NCBI GenBank assembly: GCA_002490665.1
Contig: DKUL01000085.1
Span: 1 to 22,487, forward strand
Source of the DNA: Lachnospiraceae bacterium UBA7205
GTDB lineage: Bacteria; Bacillota; Clostridia; Lachnospirales; Lachnospiraceae
Length of the DNA stretch: 22,487 nt
Direction: 5' to 3'
Shown in pieces: positions 15,402 through 22,487 of the stretch (position 1 is its first letter; the number at the start of each line of letters is the position of its first letter). The position numbers and the translations under genes are program-made. Under the pieces are notes generated by a model. The model was not told the DNA's origin. It searched no databases and saw nothing but the letters and a program-made list of their open reading frames with translations.

Positions 15402-16340
15402 CTACCGCTTTCTCCTCTGCCCCATCTGAGCCTGCAAGGGCGTATTGAGCATATCTTCATCTATAAAATTAATCTCGTCCTTCAGATAAACCTGATAATT
15501 ATCCCATGCGTATTCAAGGGATTCCAGGCTCTTTTTCACATCATCCGGTCTTTTCAGACAGAGTGCCACTACCAGTGCATTGATAAGGCTCAGCGGCGCA
15601 ACAAGAGAATCCACAATGGAAACCATGTCACTTCTTGCCAGGAGATTGCACGACGAGTACAGGCACATCGGCGAATGTATCGTATCCGTAACCGTGATAA
15701 CCTTTGCATTTTTGTCATTTGCCATCTCCATCGCCTTCAGCGTCCGCATGGAATACCGTGGAAAGCTGATGCCTATCACTGCATCCTTCTCATTAATTCT
15801 GAGCATCTGTTCAAATGTTTCTGAAGTGCTTGTAGAGTCAAGCAGGTAGACATCCCCCCGAATCATATTTAAGTAGAAATGTAAAAATTCTGCAAGCGGC
15901 TTGCAGCTTCTAAGCCCGATAATATAGATGTGTTTTGCCCCCAGTATAATGTCAACAGCTGCCTCAAATGCCTGCAAATCCACATGTTCCAAAGTATCTT
16001 CAATCTTTTCTATATCTGATTGCAGTACAGAGGTCAGTATTTCGGACTGTGAGCTTTTTCCATACTTGGCGCCAATATTCTGTACTGAATTCAGTTTCGT
16101 TTTGACCCACTCAGCCAACGCTTCCTGAAATTCCGGATACCCTTCATAGTCAAGCGCATATGCAAAACGGACAACCGTCGCCTCGCTTATCCCCACTGCT
16201 TTTCCCAGTTTCGCCGCAGTCATAAAAGCTGCCTGCTCATAGTGGTCTATGACAAAGGTTGCAAGCTTCTTATGACTTTTGCTCATTTTTTGAAATCTCT
16301 CGTTTATCCTTGATATGGTATCATACCTAACATTATCCAT
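15402..16340 (-). CDS. MurR/RpiR family transcriptional regulator
   Basis: A 312-residue regulator with an N-terminal HTH_6 domain (helix-turn-helix about residues 38-62, AAKLGKAVGISEATVVRFAY) and a SIS sugar-phosphate-binding domain at about 120-260 (IYIIGLRSCKPLAEF...VIGISFPRYSMRTLKAME). Members sense phosphosugars or related ligands. No sugar catabolic gene is next to it; it is followed after 2 bases by the flavoprotein gene. Two TTG codons precede the ATG at 16340 in frame, but GAGG lies 7 bases upstream of that ATG, so it is the chosen start. Its ligand and targets are unknown. It could regulate its own operon. Confidence 0.9.
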   Translation of the reverse strand: MDNVRYDTISRINERFQKMSKSHKKLATFVIDHYEQAAFMTAAKLGKAVGISEATVVRFAYALDYEGYPEFQEALAEWVKTKLNSVQNIGAKYGKSSQSEILTSVLQSDIEKIEDTLEHVDLQAFEAAVDIILGAKHIYIIGLRSCKPLAEFLHFYLNMIRGDVYLLDSTSTSETFEQMLRINEKDAVIGISFPRYSMRTLKAMEMANDKNAKVITVTDTIHSPMCLYSSCNLLARSDMVSIVDSLVAPLSLINALVVALCLKRPDDVKKSLESLEYAWDNYQVYLKDEINFIDEDMLNTPLQAQMGQRRKR

Positions 16341-16362
16341 CAACAAACCTCAACACAGTTCC

Positions 16363-16908
16363 TTATGAACAGCTTTTATAAATATCCTTCAATAGTTCTA
16401 TGGTTTCCTCTTCCGTGAGGTCATAGTCACCAGTAAGAACCATACAGGCACACCCATGTATAAAAATCCACATCTTCATAAACAAGCCACTTGGATTCTG
16501 GCATCCTGTCGCCGCCGCCTTGTTGATTTCCCTGCTGACTGCTCCGGATTTCCCATTCAGGAGTTCAAAAAGCCCTCTTTCTCCCCTGTATTCTGACTGA
16601 AAAAGAAGCTGAAACAGCCTTCTCTCCTCTTTTGCGTAATTTATATATGCAAGCCCGAGATGTATAAACGGTGTATCCACATCCGACCTGTAATTTTCAT
16701 AATAATTTCCAAAAGCCTCTATCGCTCTCTGGTATATTTCTGTATAGAGCTCACTCATATTTGTGTAGACCCTGAATATTGGCTGCGTCGAACACCCAAT
16801 CTGTGCTGCCAGCTTTCTCGCTGTAACATTTTCGATCCCCTCTGCCTTTGCCAAAGTAAAGGCAGTCTCCAATATGATATCCTTCGTAATCAATTCTTTT
16901 CTTGCCAT
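16363..16908 (-). CDS. TetR/AcrR family transcriptional regulator
   Basis: A 181-residue repressor-type protein. The N-terminal HTH (residues ~24-52, IENVTARKLAAQIGCSTQPIFRVYTNMSELY) is typical of TetR, and the C-terminal ligand domain includes MKMWIFIHGCACMV, as in the WHG-type subgroup. The ATG at 16908 has GGATGG about 5 bases before it; a GTG at 16944 is also in frame but its GGAG site is too close. The gene lies after the structured region that follows the decarboxylase cluster and 22 bases before rpiR. The target is unknown. Confidence 0.88.
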   Translation of the reverse strand: MARKELITKDIILETAFTLAKAEGIENVTARKLAAQIGCSTQPIFRVYTNMSELYTEIYQRAIEAFGNYYENYRSDVDTPFIHLGLAYINYAKEERRLFQLLFQSEYRGERGLFELLNGKSGAVSREINKAAATGCQNPSGLFMKMWIFIHGCACMVLTGDYDLTEEETIELLKDIYKSCS

Positions 16909-16976
16909 TTTACCATCCGTGCCTTTCTCGCAGCTGTAGTTCACTCTCCGGCAATACTACTTTGTAATCTTCCAGT

Positions 16977-17137
16977 CCCCTCACGACCAGGGGCGTACGG
17001 AATCATTACGCGCTTTTCTCAATATGGTGCAGCAGTATCGGGTTATACTGGCGGTCGAAAAGGCTGACCGCCCAGATAAAGCTATGCACACAGCAGGTTT
17101 CATCTGTCATGCGTAAAAACACATTAACCCGATACTG
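16977..17137. repeat. Nested inverted-repeat element, possible structured RNA
   Basis: The 208-base gap between the 5S-type gene and tetR holds four pairings. The outer arms CAGTATCGGGTTA (17033-17045) and TAACCCGATACTG (17125-17137) are perfect over 13 bp. Inside, CTGGCGGTC (17048-17056) pairs with GACCGCCCAG (17066-17075) with one bulged base. To the left are CCCCT/AGGGG (16977-16993, 7-base loop) and GCGTA/TACGC (16993-17011). No T-run and no convincing ORF. It could be a small RNA, a long 3' UTR structure, or the remnant of a palindromic mobile element. I cannot match it to a known family. Confidence 0.5.
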
Positions 17138-17152
17138 ACATACAGCCATAAA

Positions 17153-18589
17153 CTATACAGGGTATGCACCATTCTTTGTGTCAGCCTGCGCCATATCCAC
17201 CTTCTCCTGCTGAGCCTGGCGATATTTAAAGAAATCTGTGGCAACCTGCGGGAACAATGCATATGACAATACGTCCTCATCCTGCTGTTTCCACTCTTTC
17301 ATTTCTTCCTCTATCTTCTTTAACTCATTCGGAAGCTTATCAGCCGGACGGCATGTGATAATTGTAGCCTTCTCTTCTGCTGAAAGAACCTTATCCTGTA
17401 CTTCCTTGTTAAACGGCTTGACTGTCTGTCCATATTCGCCATGGAGAACAGCCTTTGTCTCCTTGGTAGCCATCTTATACCGCTCACCCATAAGTACATT
17501 GAACACCGCCTGCGTACCGACAATCTGCGATGAAGGTGTAACAAGAGGCGGCTCACCCAAATCCTTACGAACCCTTGGGATTTCCTGAAGCACATCGTAA
17601 TACTTATCCTCTGCATTCTGTTCCTTCAGCTGGCTTACCATGTTGGACAGCATGCCGCCCGGAACCTGATACATAAGTGTCTTAATGTCAACGCCGAGAA
17701 CCTTCGGGTTCAGAAGCCCGCTCTTTAAGCACTCTTCTCTGTATGGTCTGAAATGGTCCGCAATCTTTGCAAGAAGATTCTGGTCAAATCCTGTATCATA
17801 CGGCGTTCCCTTAAACGTCTCTACCATAACTTCCGTAGCAGGCTGTGATGTGCCAAGTGCAAAAGGAGAGATTGCACAGTCAATCACGTCCACGCCAGCC
17901 TCGACAGCTTTTAAGTATGTCATGGAAGCGACACCGGATGTATAGTGTGTATGAAGCTGAATCGGAAGCCTTGTGGCAGACTTCATCGCCTTAATCAGCT
18001 CCTCTGCCTTATATGGCACCAAAAGTCCTGCCATATCCTTGATACAGATGGAATCCGCACCCATCTCCTCGATTGACTTCGCCATCTTCATCCAGTATTC
18101 CAGTGTATAGGCATCACCCAGCGTATAGGAAAGCGCAATCTGCGCCTCACCGCGCCCTTCTCTCTTCTTTACCGTATTCGCCGCATTAACCGCACACTGT
18201 AAATTCCTAAGGTCGTTAAAGCAGTCAAAAATACGTATAATATCAATACCGTTTGCAATGGATTTTTCAACAAACTCGGTTACAACATCGTCTGCATAGT
18301 GACGATAGCCCAGAATGTTCTGTCCCCTGAAAAGCATCTGGAGCTTTGTATTCTTCACTTTGTCCCTTATCTTCCGAAGCCTTGACCACGGATCTTCCTT
18401 CAGGAAACGAAGGGATGCGTCAAACGTAGCGCCGCCCCAGCACTCCAGGGAATGATAACCAACCTGATCCATCGTCTCGAGGATAGGAAGCATCAGTTCC
18501 GTCGGCATTCTTGTCGCTATTAAAGACTGATGAGAGTCACGCAGAACTGTCTCTGTAATCTTAATAGGCTTTTTTACTGTTTCTGACAT
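17153..18589 (-). CDS. oadA: Pyruvate/oxaloacetate carboxyltransferase (5S type, OadA/PycB)
   Basis: A 478-residue HMGL-like TIM-barrel carboxyltransferase that exchanges CO2 between oxaloacetate/pyruvate and carboxybiotin. Metal site and catalytic residues are visible: D18 (LRDSHQS), K184 (CIKDMAGLL, the carbamylated lysine) and H213/H215 (LHTHYTSG). The conserved PYC_OADA C-terminal region follows. It lacks the biotin domain that ends many OadA proteins, so biotin is supplied by the separate carrier encoded two genes upstream. The ATG at 18589 has AGGAGG about 8 bases upstream. It is the last gene of the cluster, 35 bases after oadB. Either oxaloacetate decarboxylation or the 5S role of a transcarboxylase would fit. 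Confidence 0.93.
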   Translation of the reverse strand: MSETVKKPIKITETVLRDSHQSLIATRMPTELMLPILETMDQVGYHSLECWGGATFDASLRFLKEDPWSRLRKIRDKVKNTKLQMLFRGQNILGYRHYADDVVTEFVEKSIANGIDIIRIFDCFNDLRNLQCAVNAANTVKKREGRGEAQIALSYTLGDAYTLEYWMKMAKSIEEMGADSICIKDMAGLLVPYKAEELIKAMKSATRLPIQLHTHYTSGVASMTYLKAVEAGVDVIDCAISPFALGTSQPATEVMVETFKGTPYDTGFDQNLLAKIADHFRPYREECLKSGLLNPKVLGVDIKTLMYQVPGGMLSNMVSQLKEQNAEDKYYDVLQEIPRVRKDLGEPPLVTPSSQIVGTQAVFNVLMGERYKMATKETKAVLHGEYGQTVKPFNKEVQDKVLSAEEKATIITCRPADKLPNELKKIEEEMKEWKQQDEDVLSYALFPQVATDFFKYRQAQQEKVDMAQADTKNGAYPV

Positions 18590-18624
18590 TTTTATTCCTC
18601 CTAATATATTTTTATGATTTCCAT

Positions 18625-19773
18625 TTAAAATACACCAAAGATTGCCATGAAGGTTCCTGCCGCAACAGCTGTACCAATAACACCTGCCACGTTAGGTCCC
18701 ATGGCATGCATCAGCAGGAAGTTTGTAGGATCTGCTTCCGCACCGACCTTCTGCGAAACACGCGCTGCCATCGGAACTGCGGAAACACCCGCTGAACCAA
18801 TCAATGGATTAACCTTGCCCTTTGTAAGCACGCACATCAGCTTGCCAAAGAGCACACCGGCTGCCGTACCGAACATAAACGCTATCAGACCTAATACAAC
18901 AATCTTGATTGTATCCCAGTTCAGAAATGCCTCTGCACTTGTCGTAGCGCCTACTGAAGTTCCAAGCAGGATAACAACAATGTACATCAATGCGTTGGAT
19001 GCCGTTTCCTGAAGCTGTCTTACAACACCGGACTCCCTGAACAGGTTACCCAGCATCAGCATACCGACGAGCGGAGCCGTTGTAGGAAGTATCAGACATA
19101 CAACAATCGTAACCACGATTGGGAACAGAATCTTCTCCAGTTTCGATACCGGACGAAGCTGTGCCATCTTAATCTTTCTCTCTTTTTCCGTCGTGAGAAG
19201 CTTCATAATAGGCGGCTGGATAATTGGCACCAGCGACATATAGGAATATGCTGCCACTGCAATTGGTCCAAGCAGGGCAGTCTGTCCAAGCTTACCCGCA
19301 AGGAATATGGATGTAGGGCCATCGGCGCCACCGATAATGGAAACTGCCGCTGCTGCCTTATCATTAAAGCCAAGGGCTATCGCACCGAAATACGCCGCAA
19401 AAATACCAAACTGCGCTGCCGCACCGAGCAGAAAGCTCTTTGGGTTCGCTATCAGCGGTCCAAAGTCTGTCATGGCGCCTACGCCAAGGAATATCAGCGA
19501 TGGCAGGATTGCCCATTCATCAAGTAAATAGAAATAATATAGTAAACCGCCCGGTGTGCCGTCTGCACCAATCGGTGCAATAATGTCGGGATAAATATTA
19601 ACCAGCAGCATACCAAACGCTATCGGGGTTAACAGAAGCGGTTCATACTGTTTCGCGATAGCAAGATAAAGAAATATACAAGCAACAACAATCATGATGA
19701 CATTTCCGCCAGTGAGATTAAAAAACGCGGTCTGATGTATCAGATTGTTCAATGTATCTGCTATATATGACAT
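18625..19773 (-). CDS. oadB: Na+-translocating decarboxylase beta subunit
   Basis: A 382-residue membrane pump with about ten helices. It decarboxylates carboxybiotin and moves Na+ out of the cell. The Na+/proton site motif GGADGPTSIF is at 148-157 with D151, and the second conserved block GSAGVSAVPMAARVSQKVGAE with the later MHAMGPNVAGVIGTA is intact. Family members (OadB, MmdB, GcdB) are alike and do not show which acid is decarboxylated. The ATG at 19773 has AGGAGG upstream. It lies between the biotin carrier gene (77 bases upstream, with two hairpins in the gap) and the 5S-type gene. Confidence 0.95.
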   Translation of the reverse strand: MSYIADTLNNLIHQTAFFNLTGGNVIMIVVACIFLYLAIAKQYEPLLLTPIAFGMLLVNIYPDIIAPIGADGTPGGLLYYFYLLDEWAILPSLIFLGVGAMTDFGPLIANPKSFLLGAAAQFGIFAAYFGAIALGFNDKAAAAVSIIGGADGPTSIFLAGKLGQTALLGPIAVAAYSYMSLVPIIQPPIMKLLTTEKERKIKMAQLRPVSKLEKILFPIVVTIVVCLILPTTAPLVGMLMLGNLFRESGVVRQLQETASNALMYIVVILLGTSVGATTSAEAFLNWDTIKIVVLGLIAFMFGTAAGVLFGKLMCVLTKGKVNPLIGSAGVSAVPMAARVSQKVGAEADPTNFLLMHAMGPNVAGVIGTAVAAGTFMAIFGVF

Positions 19774-19799
19774 TTTGTTGACCTCCTATTGTATTTTTT

Positions 19800-19849
19800 A
19801 CCAGGAAATATCCGAATCCTGGTTACACCGATATCTTAAGATACCGGTG
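19800..19849 (-). repeat. Two intercistronic hairpins before oadB
   Basis: Directly after the biotin carrier stop come CACCG-A-TATCTTAAGATA-C-CGGTG (19826-19849, one mismatch) and ACCAGGA-N10-TCCTGGT (19800-19823). Neither is followed by a T-run in the minus-strand transcript; an A-run follows instead, so they should not terminate. They may stabilise or mark a processing site in the mRNA between carrier and pump. Confidence 0.55.
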
Positions 19850-19850
19850 A

Positions 19851-20222
19851 TTAGTTCAAAGTTGCAAGTAAAGCACCTGCTTCAACAGGGTCGCCAACTG
19901 CCACGTCAATGCTTGCCACTGTACCATCCTGAGGAGCCACAACCGGAATCTCCATCTTCATCGCCTCTATGATTACAACCGCGTCGCCTCTCTTTACAGC
20001 CTGTCCTACATTTGCTTCAATCTTGAATACCTTTCCTGCTGCGCCTGCCTCAACCCTGATGCTGCCTGCCCCTGCACTTGCTGCCTTTGGCGCTGCTGCT
20101 TTTGGTGCTGCCTTCGGAGCCGCCTTTGGCGCTGCAGCAGCAGGAGCTGCACCGGAACCTGCGCCTTCTTCTACTACGACATCATATACGCTGCCGTTAA
20201 CGGTAATTGTATAATTTTTCAT
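19851..20222 (-). CDS. Biotin carboxyl carrier protein of the decarboxylase
   Basis: A 123-residue biotinyl carrier. The first ~20 residues resemble the start of MmdC/OadA carriers (KNYTITVNGSVYDVVVEE). A flexible Ala/Pro/Lys linker covers ~22-52 with repeated APKA units. The biotinyl domain follows, with the attachment lysine K89 in EAMKME. It moves CO2 as carboxybiotin from the carboxyltransferases to the OadB pump and would need a biotin ligase encoded elsewhere. The ATG at 20222 has AGGAGG upstream, 25 bases after the OadG-like gene. The repeats in the linker DNA could slip, but the frame is intact here. Confidence 0.94.
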   Translation of the reverse strand: MKNYTITVNGSVYDVVVEEGAGSGAAPAAAAPKAAPKAAPKAAAPKAASAGAGSIRVEAGAAGKVFKIEANVGQAVKRGDAVVIIEAMKMEIPVVAPQDGTVASIDVAVGDPVEAGALLATLN

Positions 20223-20247
20223 CTCAAATTCCTCCTAAAATATATAT

Positions 20248-21066
20248 TTAACTTCTTTTCCACTTATTTGTATTTGCCCGCTTAATGCTTCTTACCTGGA
20301 AGCCTTCCACGCTTGTTCCTTCATATGCTGCAATCGCCGCTGCGATAACCGCCACAAGCTCCATGTCGTCCGAAAGCTCTTCCTCCTGAACAACAGGTGC
20401 TGGTGTCGGCGCTGCCGCCGGAGCTGGGATTGCCGCGTTTTTCTTCGGTGCAAGCGAAGCCTGAAGCTTCGGAATCAGCCCAAACGCCGAAATGATAATA
20501 CTGATAAGGATTAGCACCACAAACACTGTTCCCATGCCAAGAAGGGTATTGAGCGCTGCCTTTGTCATCAGCTGTCCTTTCGTCTCATCCATATTGAGCG
20601 TACATGACGTCATCGTGAGATAAATATCATTTGTAAATATTAATTCTACTGAACCACTTGCATTTCCGCCCGTGACTGGAACCGTGACAATAATCGTGTC
20701 ATCATCGACAACCGATACCGGTTTGCCCGCCTGGATACTCCCCATCGCCTCCTGTCCTGACCGGAATGATGTGAGTGCACCGTTGACTGCTTTTCCTTCA
20801 CATGCAAAAGAATAATCACTAAAGTACTGACTATATGTCGATGTAAACACATCACCGAGCTCGACATTGCTGTAATTTGCAAGCAGACCGTCCACATCAC
20901 CTGTGGATACCATCAAATTCATAAGCTCGACAACCTGCTGCGCCCTTTTCTGTGCCTCATCGACCTTGGTCTTCTGAAAGTCACTCATCGTTCCATCCGA
21001 TGACCCGCATGCCGTCAGAACGAAAACACAGGTAAGCATTAATAATGTTTTTATTATTTTTTTCAT
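20248..21066 (-). CDS. OadG-like subunit fused to an N-terminal lipoprotein domain
   Basis: A 272-residue protein. A lipoprotein signal (lipobox LTAC, C20) is followed by an extracytoplasmic domain of about 150 residues that I do not recognise, although it has the look of a small alpha+beta DUF3887-like fold. One membrane helix (~174-196), a Pro/Ala linker and a cytoplasmic C-terminus resembling OadG/MmdD (acidic EEELSDDMELVAVIAAAIAAYEG, then basic SIKRANTNKWKRS) follow. Ordinary OadG has under 100 residues and only the last part. The family role is assembly of the decarboxylase on the membrane. The in-frame GTG at 21078 is too close to AAAGGG, so the ATG at 21066 is preferred. It starts 18 bases after the carboxyltransferase gene. 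Confidence 0.8.
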   Translation of the reverse strand: MKKIIKTLLMLTCVFVLTACGSSDGTMSDFQKTKVDEAQKRAQQVVELMNLMVSTGDVDGLLANYSNVELGDVFTSTYSQYFSDYSFACEGKAVNGALTSFRSGQEAMGSIQAGKPVSVVDDDTIIVTVPVTGGNASGSVELIFTNDIYLTMTSCTLNMDETKGQLMTKAALNTLLGMGTVFVVLILISIIISAFGLIPKLQASLAPKKNAAIPAPAAAPTPAPVVQEEELSDDMELVAVIAAAIAAYEGTSVEGFQVRSIKRANTNKWKRS

Positions 21067-21084
21067 ATTAACGTTCACCCTTTC

Positions 21085-22487
21085 CTAGACCGTTCCATGC
21101 TTCTTTGACGGACGATCCTCTCTCTTTGTAAATAACATCTCAAAAGCGCCAATCACATATTTCCTTGTGTCAGCCGCCTCGATAACCTGGTCTACATATC
21201 CTCTCTTTGCCGCGCCAGCCGCGCTCGTCTGAAGCGCCGCGTACTCTGCCGCCTTTTCCTTTATGACATCCGCGCCCTGTCCCTCGTACATAATCTTGGC
21301 CGCAAGGTTCGCATCCATGGAGCCGATTTCCGCGTCAGGCCATGCAATCGTGATATCTGCGCCGATTGCCTTGGAATTCATTGCAACGTACGCGCTTCCA
21401 AGCGCCTTTCCAATCACTACATTTACCTTTGGCACTGTGGCATTTGCAAAAGCATATGTAAGCTTTGCAACTGCCCTGGCGATACATTTCTCACTTGCCA
21501 TCGTCGCCTCGTAGCCCTTGACATTGGTCAGGGATAATACAGGGATGTCAAACGCGTCACAGAACTGAATAAAATCTGCCGCCTTCTCACAGCCCTTTGC
21601 TGACAGCACTGCATCAAATTTGTCCGTCACTTCACCCTCCGCGCTGTAAACTTCCGTACGGTTTGCAACACAGCCGACCGTCATGCCGTTCAATTTGATA
21701 AACCCAGTGACCATATCCTTTGCATAATTTTCCTTTACCTCAAAGAATATATTGTTATCCGCGATTGCAGAAAGCGCGATTGACGTATCTCCCACACAGT
21801 TTGCAAGCCCTGCGCATACCCTGTTGAGGTCATCTGTGCACTCCTCGTATGAGGCGTCGTCTTCATTGTTTCCAGGGAGCATGGACACAAGCTGCCTGAT
21901 TTTCGCAAAAATTTCTGCCTCCTCTGCCACAACATCCACAATGCCGCTCTCGCTGCCCTGGAAATCAGCAGAAGAAGAATCACACTTGGAAATATTGTTT
22001 CCGTCAAGTGCATTCGGTGAATTTACGAAAAGCTTTGCCTTTGACTTTTCCATAAATGTAAAATCCGTCAACGTCGGTATCAGTGCAAGACCGCCGCCGC
22101 AGCTCCCAAAAACTGCCGTAATCTGGGGAATCACCCCTGATGCAAGTGTCTGCTTAAGGTAAATCTCACCAAACGCATTCAATGCGTCAGTTGCCTCCTG
22201 GAGCCTGAGACCTGCCGAGTCAATAAGACCGATGACCGGCGCCCCCGTCTTCATCGCAAGATCGTAGAGACGTGTAATCTTTTTCGCATGCATCTCACCG
22301 ACAGAACCGTTTAACACGGAAGCATCCTGGCTATACACATACACAAGATTGCCGTCGATTACTCCGTAGCCGGTAACGACACCGTCCGAGGGAGTCTCGT
22401 TCTGTTTCAGGTTAAAATCTGTCGCCCTAGCCGTAACAAGCGCACCAATTTCAACGAAACTGCTTTCATCAAGTAAAGATTCGATTC
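21085..22487 (-). CDS. mmdA: Acyl-CoA carboxyltransferase (MmdA/12S type), 5' end missing
   Basis: The frame runs to the right edge of the window without a start codon; 467 residues are visible and family length is about 510, so roughly 25-45 residues are missing. It has the two crotonase-like halves of biotin-dependent carboxyltransferases: GVVTGYGVIDGNLVYVYSQD and GSVGEMHAKK, with GSCGGGLALIPTLTDF (oxyanion loop), in the N-half, and IGKALGSAYVAMNSKA with AWPDAEIGSMD in the C-half. These act on methylmalonyl-CoA, malonyl-CoA, glutaconyl-CoA or propionyl-CoA. The GTG at 22344 is internal to a conserved block and is not a start. It is upstream of the OadG-like gene and probably co-transcribed with all four downstream genes. 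Substrate not decided by sequence. Confidence 0.92.
   Translation of the reverse strand, partial: IESLLDESSFVEIGALVTARATDFNLKQNETPSDGVVTGYGVIDGNLVYVYSQDASVLNGSVGEMHAKKITRLYDLAMKTGAPVIGLIDSAGLRLQEATDALNAFGEIYLKQTLASGVIPQITAVFGSCGGGLALIPTLTDFTFMEKSKAKLFVNSPNALDGNNISKCDSSSADFQGSESGIVDVVAEEAEIFAKIRQLVSMLPGNNEDDASYEECTDDLNRVCAGLANCVGDTSIALSAIADNNIFFEVKENYAKDMVTGFIKLNGMTVGCVANRTEVYSAEGEVTDKFDAVLSAKGCEKAADFIQFCDAFDIPVLSLTNVKGYEATMASEKCIARAVAKLTYAFANATVPKVNVVIGKALGSAYVAMNSKAIGADITIAWPDAEIGSMDANLAAKIMYEGQGADVIKEKAAEYAALQTSAAGAAKRGYVDQVIEAADTRKYVIGAFEMLFTKREDRPSKKHGTV

Noticed and set aside
17033..17137. An integron attC site
   Set aside because: The pairing has GGGTTA at the left and TAACCC at the right, the reverse of the RYYYAAC...GTTRRRY order, and no integrase is near.
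22344..22344. GTG at 22344 as the start of the carboxyltransferase
   Set aside because: The conserved family sequence continues upstream in frame to the window edge, so the gene is cut there rather than starting here.
1..22487. CRISPR arrays, tRNA, rRNA or complete insertion sequences
   Set aside because: No spaced direct repeats, tRNA-like cloverleaf, rRNA segment or transposase gene was found on either strand by reading.

Overview
The window looks like chromosomal DNA of an anaerobic Firmicute, most probably a Lachnospiraceae-type Clostridium relative. Evidence is the moderate GC content, strong AGGAGG ribosome sites, a clostridial-order rnfCDGEAB operon, a Na+-pump decarboxylase cluster, and the gene run flavoprotein-cmk-ispH-rpsA. 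Every gene except one lies on the minus strand. The genus is an inference and cannot be fixed from this sequence alone.

Region 1 (1-3,600) is a defence-type accessory block read right to left: a small Fic protein, a second Fic protein with a C-terminal winged helix, and hsdM, the methylase subunit of a type I restriction-modification system. The partners hsdS and hsdR, if present, lie left of the window. The second fic gene has its own promoter, overlapped by a perfect 19-bp inverted repeat. hsdM follows it after 3 bases, so the same control region probably governs the methylase.

Region 2 (3,656-8,920) is a complete rnf operon (rnfC-D-G-E-A-B) with a terminator after rnfB and a Rex-like operator upstream of rnfC. 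It encodes the ferredoxin:NAD+ oxidoreductase that pumps Na+ or H+. RnfE carries an unusual Cys-rich tail.

Region 3 (8,960-11,280) holds the only plus-strand gene, an RNase H-like exonuclease (YprB type). It converges with a stand-alone cheR at a bidirectional terminator.

Region 4 (11,200-16,910) is a probable operon: tetR, rpiR, HI0933-type flavoprotein, cmk, ispH and rpsA. ispH and rpsA overlap by 20 bases in a +1 frame relation. Tandem hairpins follow rpsA.

Region 5 (16,970-22,487) is a biotin-dependent decarboxylase cluster transcribed in the order carboxyltransferase (12S/MmdA type, cut by the window edge), OadG-like lipoprotein, biotin carrier, OadB Na+ pump and a 5S-type (OadA/PycB) carboxyltransferase. 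Two different carboxyltransferases share one carrier and one pump, which suggests either a dual-substrate decarboxylase or a transcarboxylase-like cycle linked to Na+ export. A 160-base stretch of nested hairpins lies after the last gene. The Rnf and decarboxylase clusters together point to an energy economy built on ion gradients. The candidates most worth a second look are the fic-fic-hsdM control region, the hybrid decarboxylase with its fused OadG, and the structured element at 16,977-17,137.
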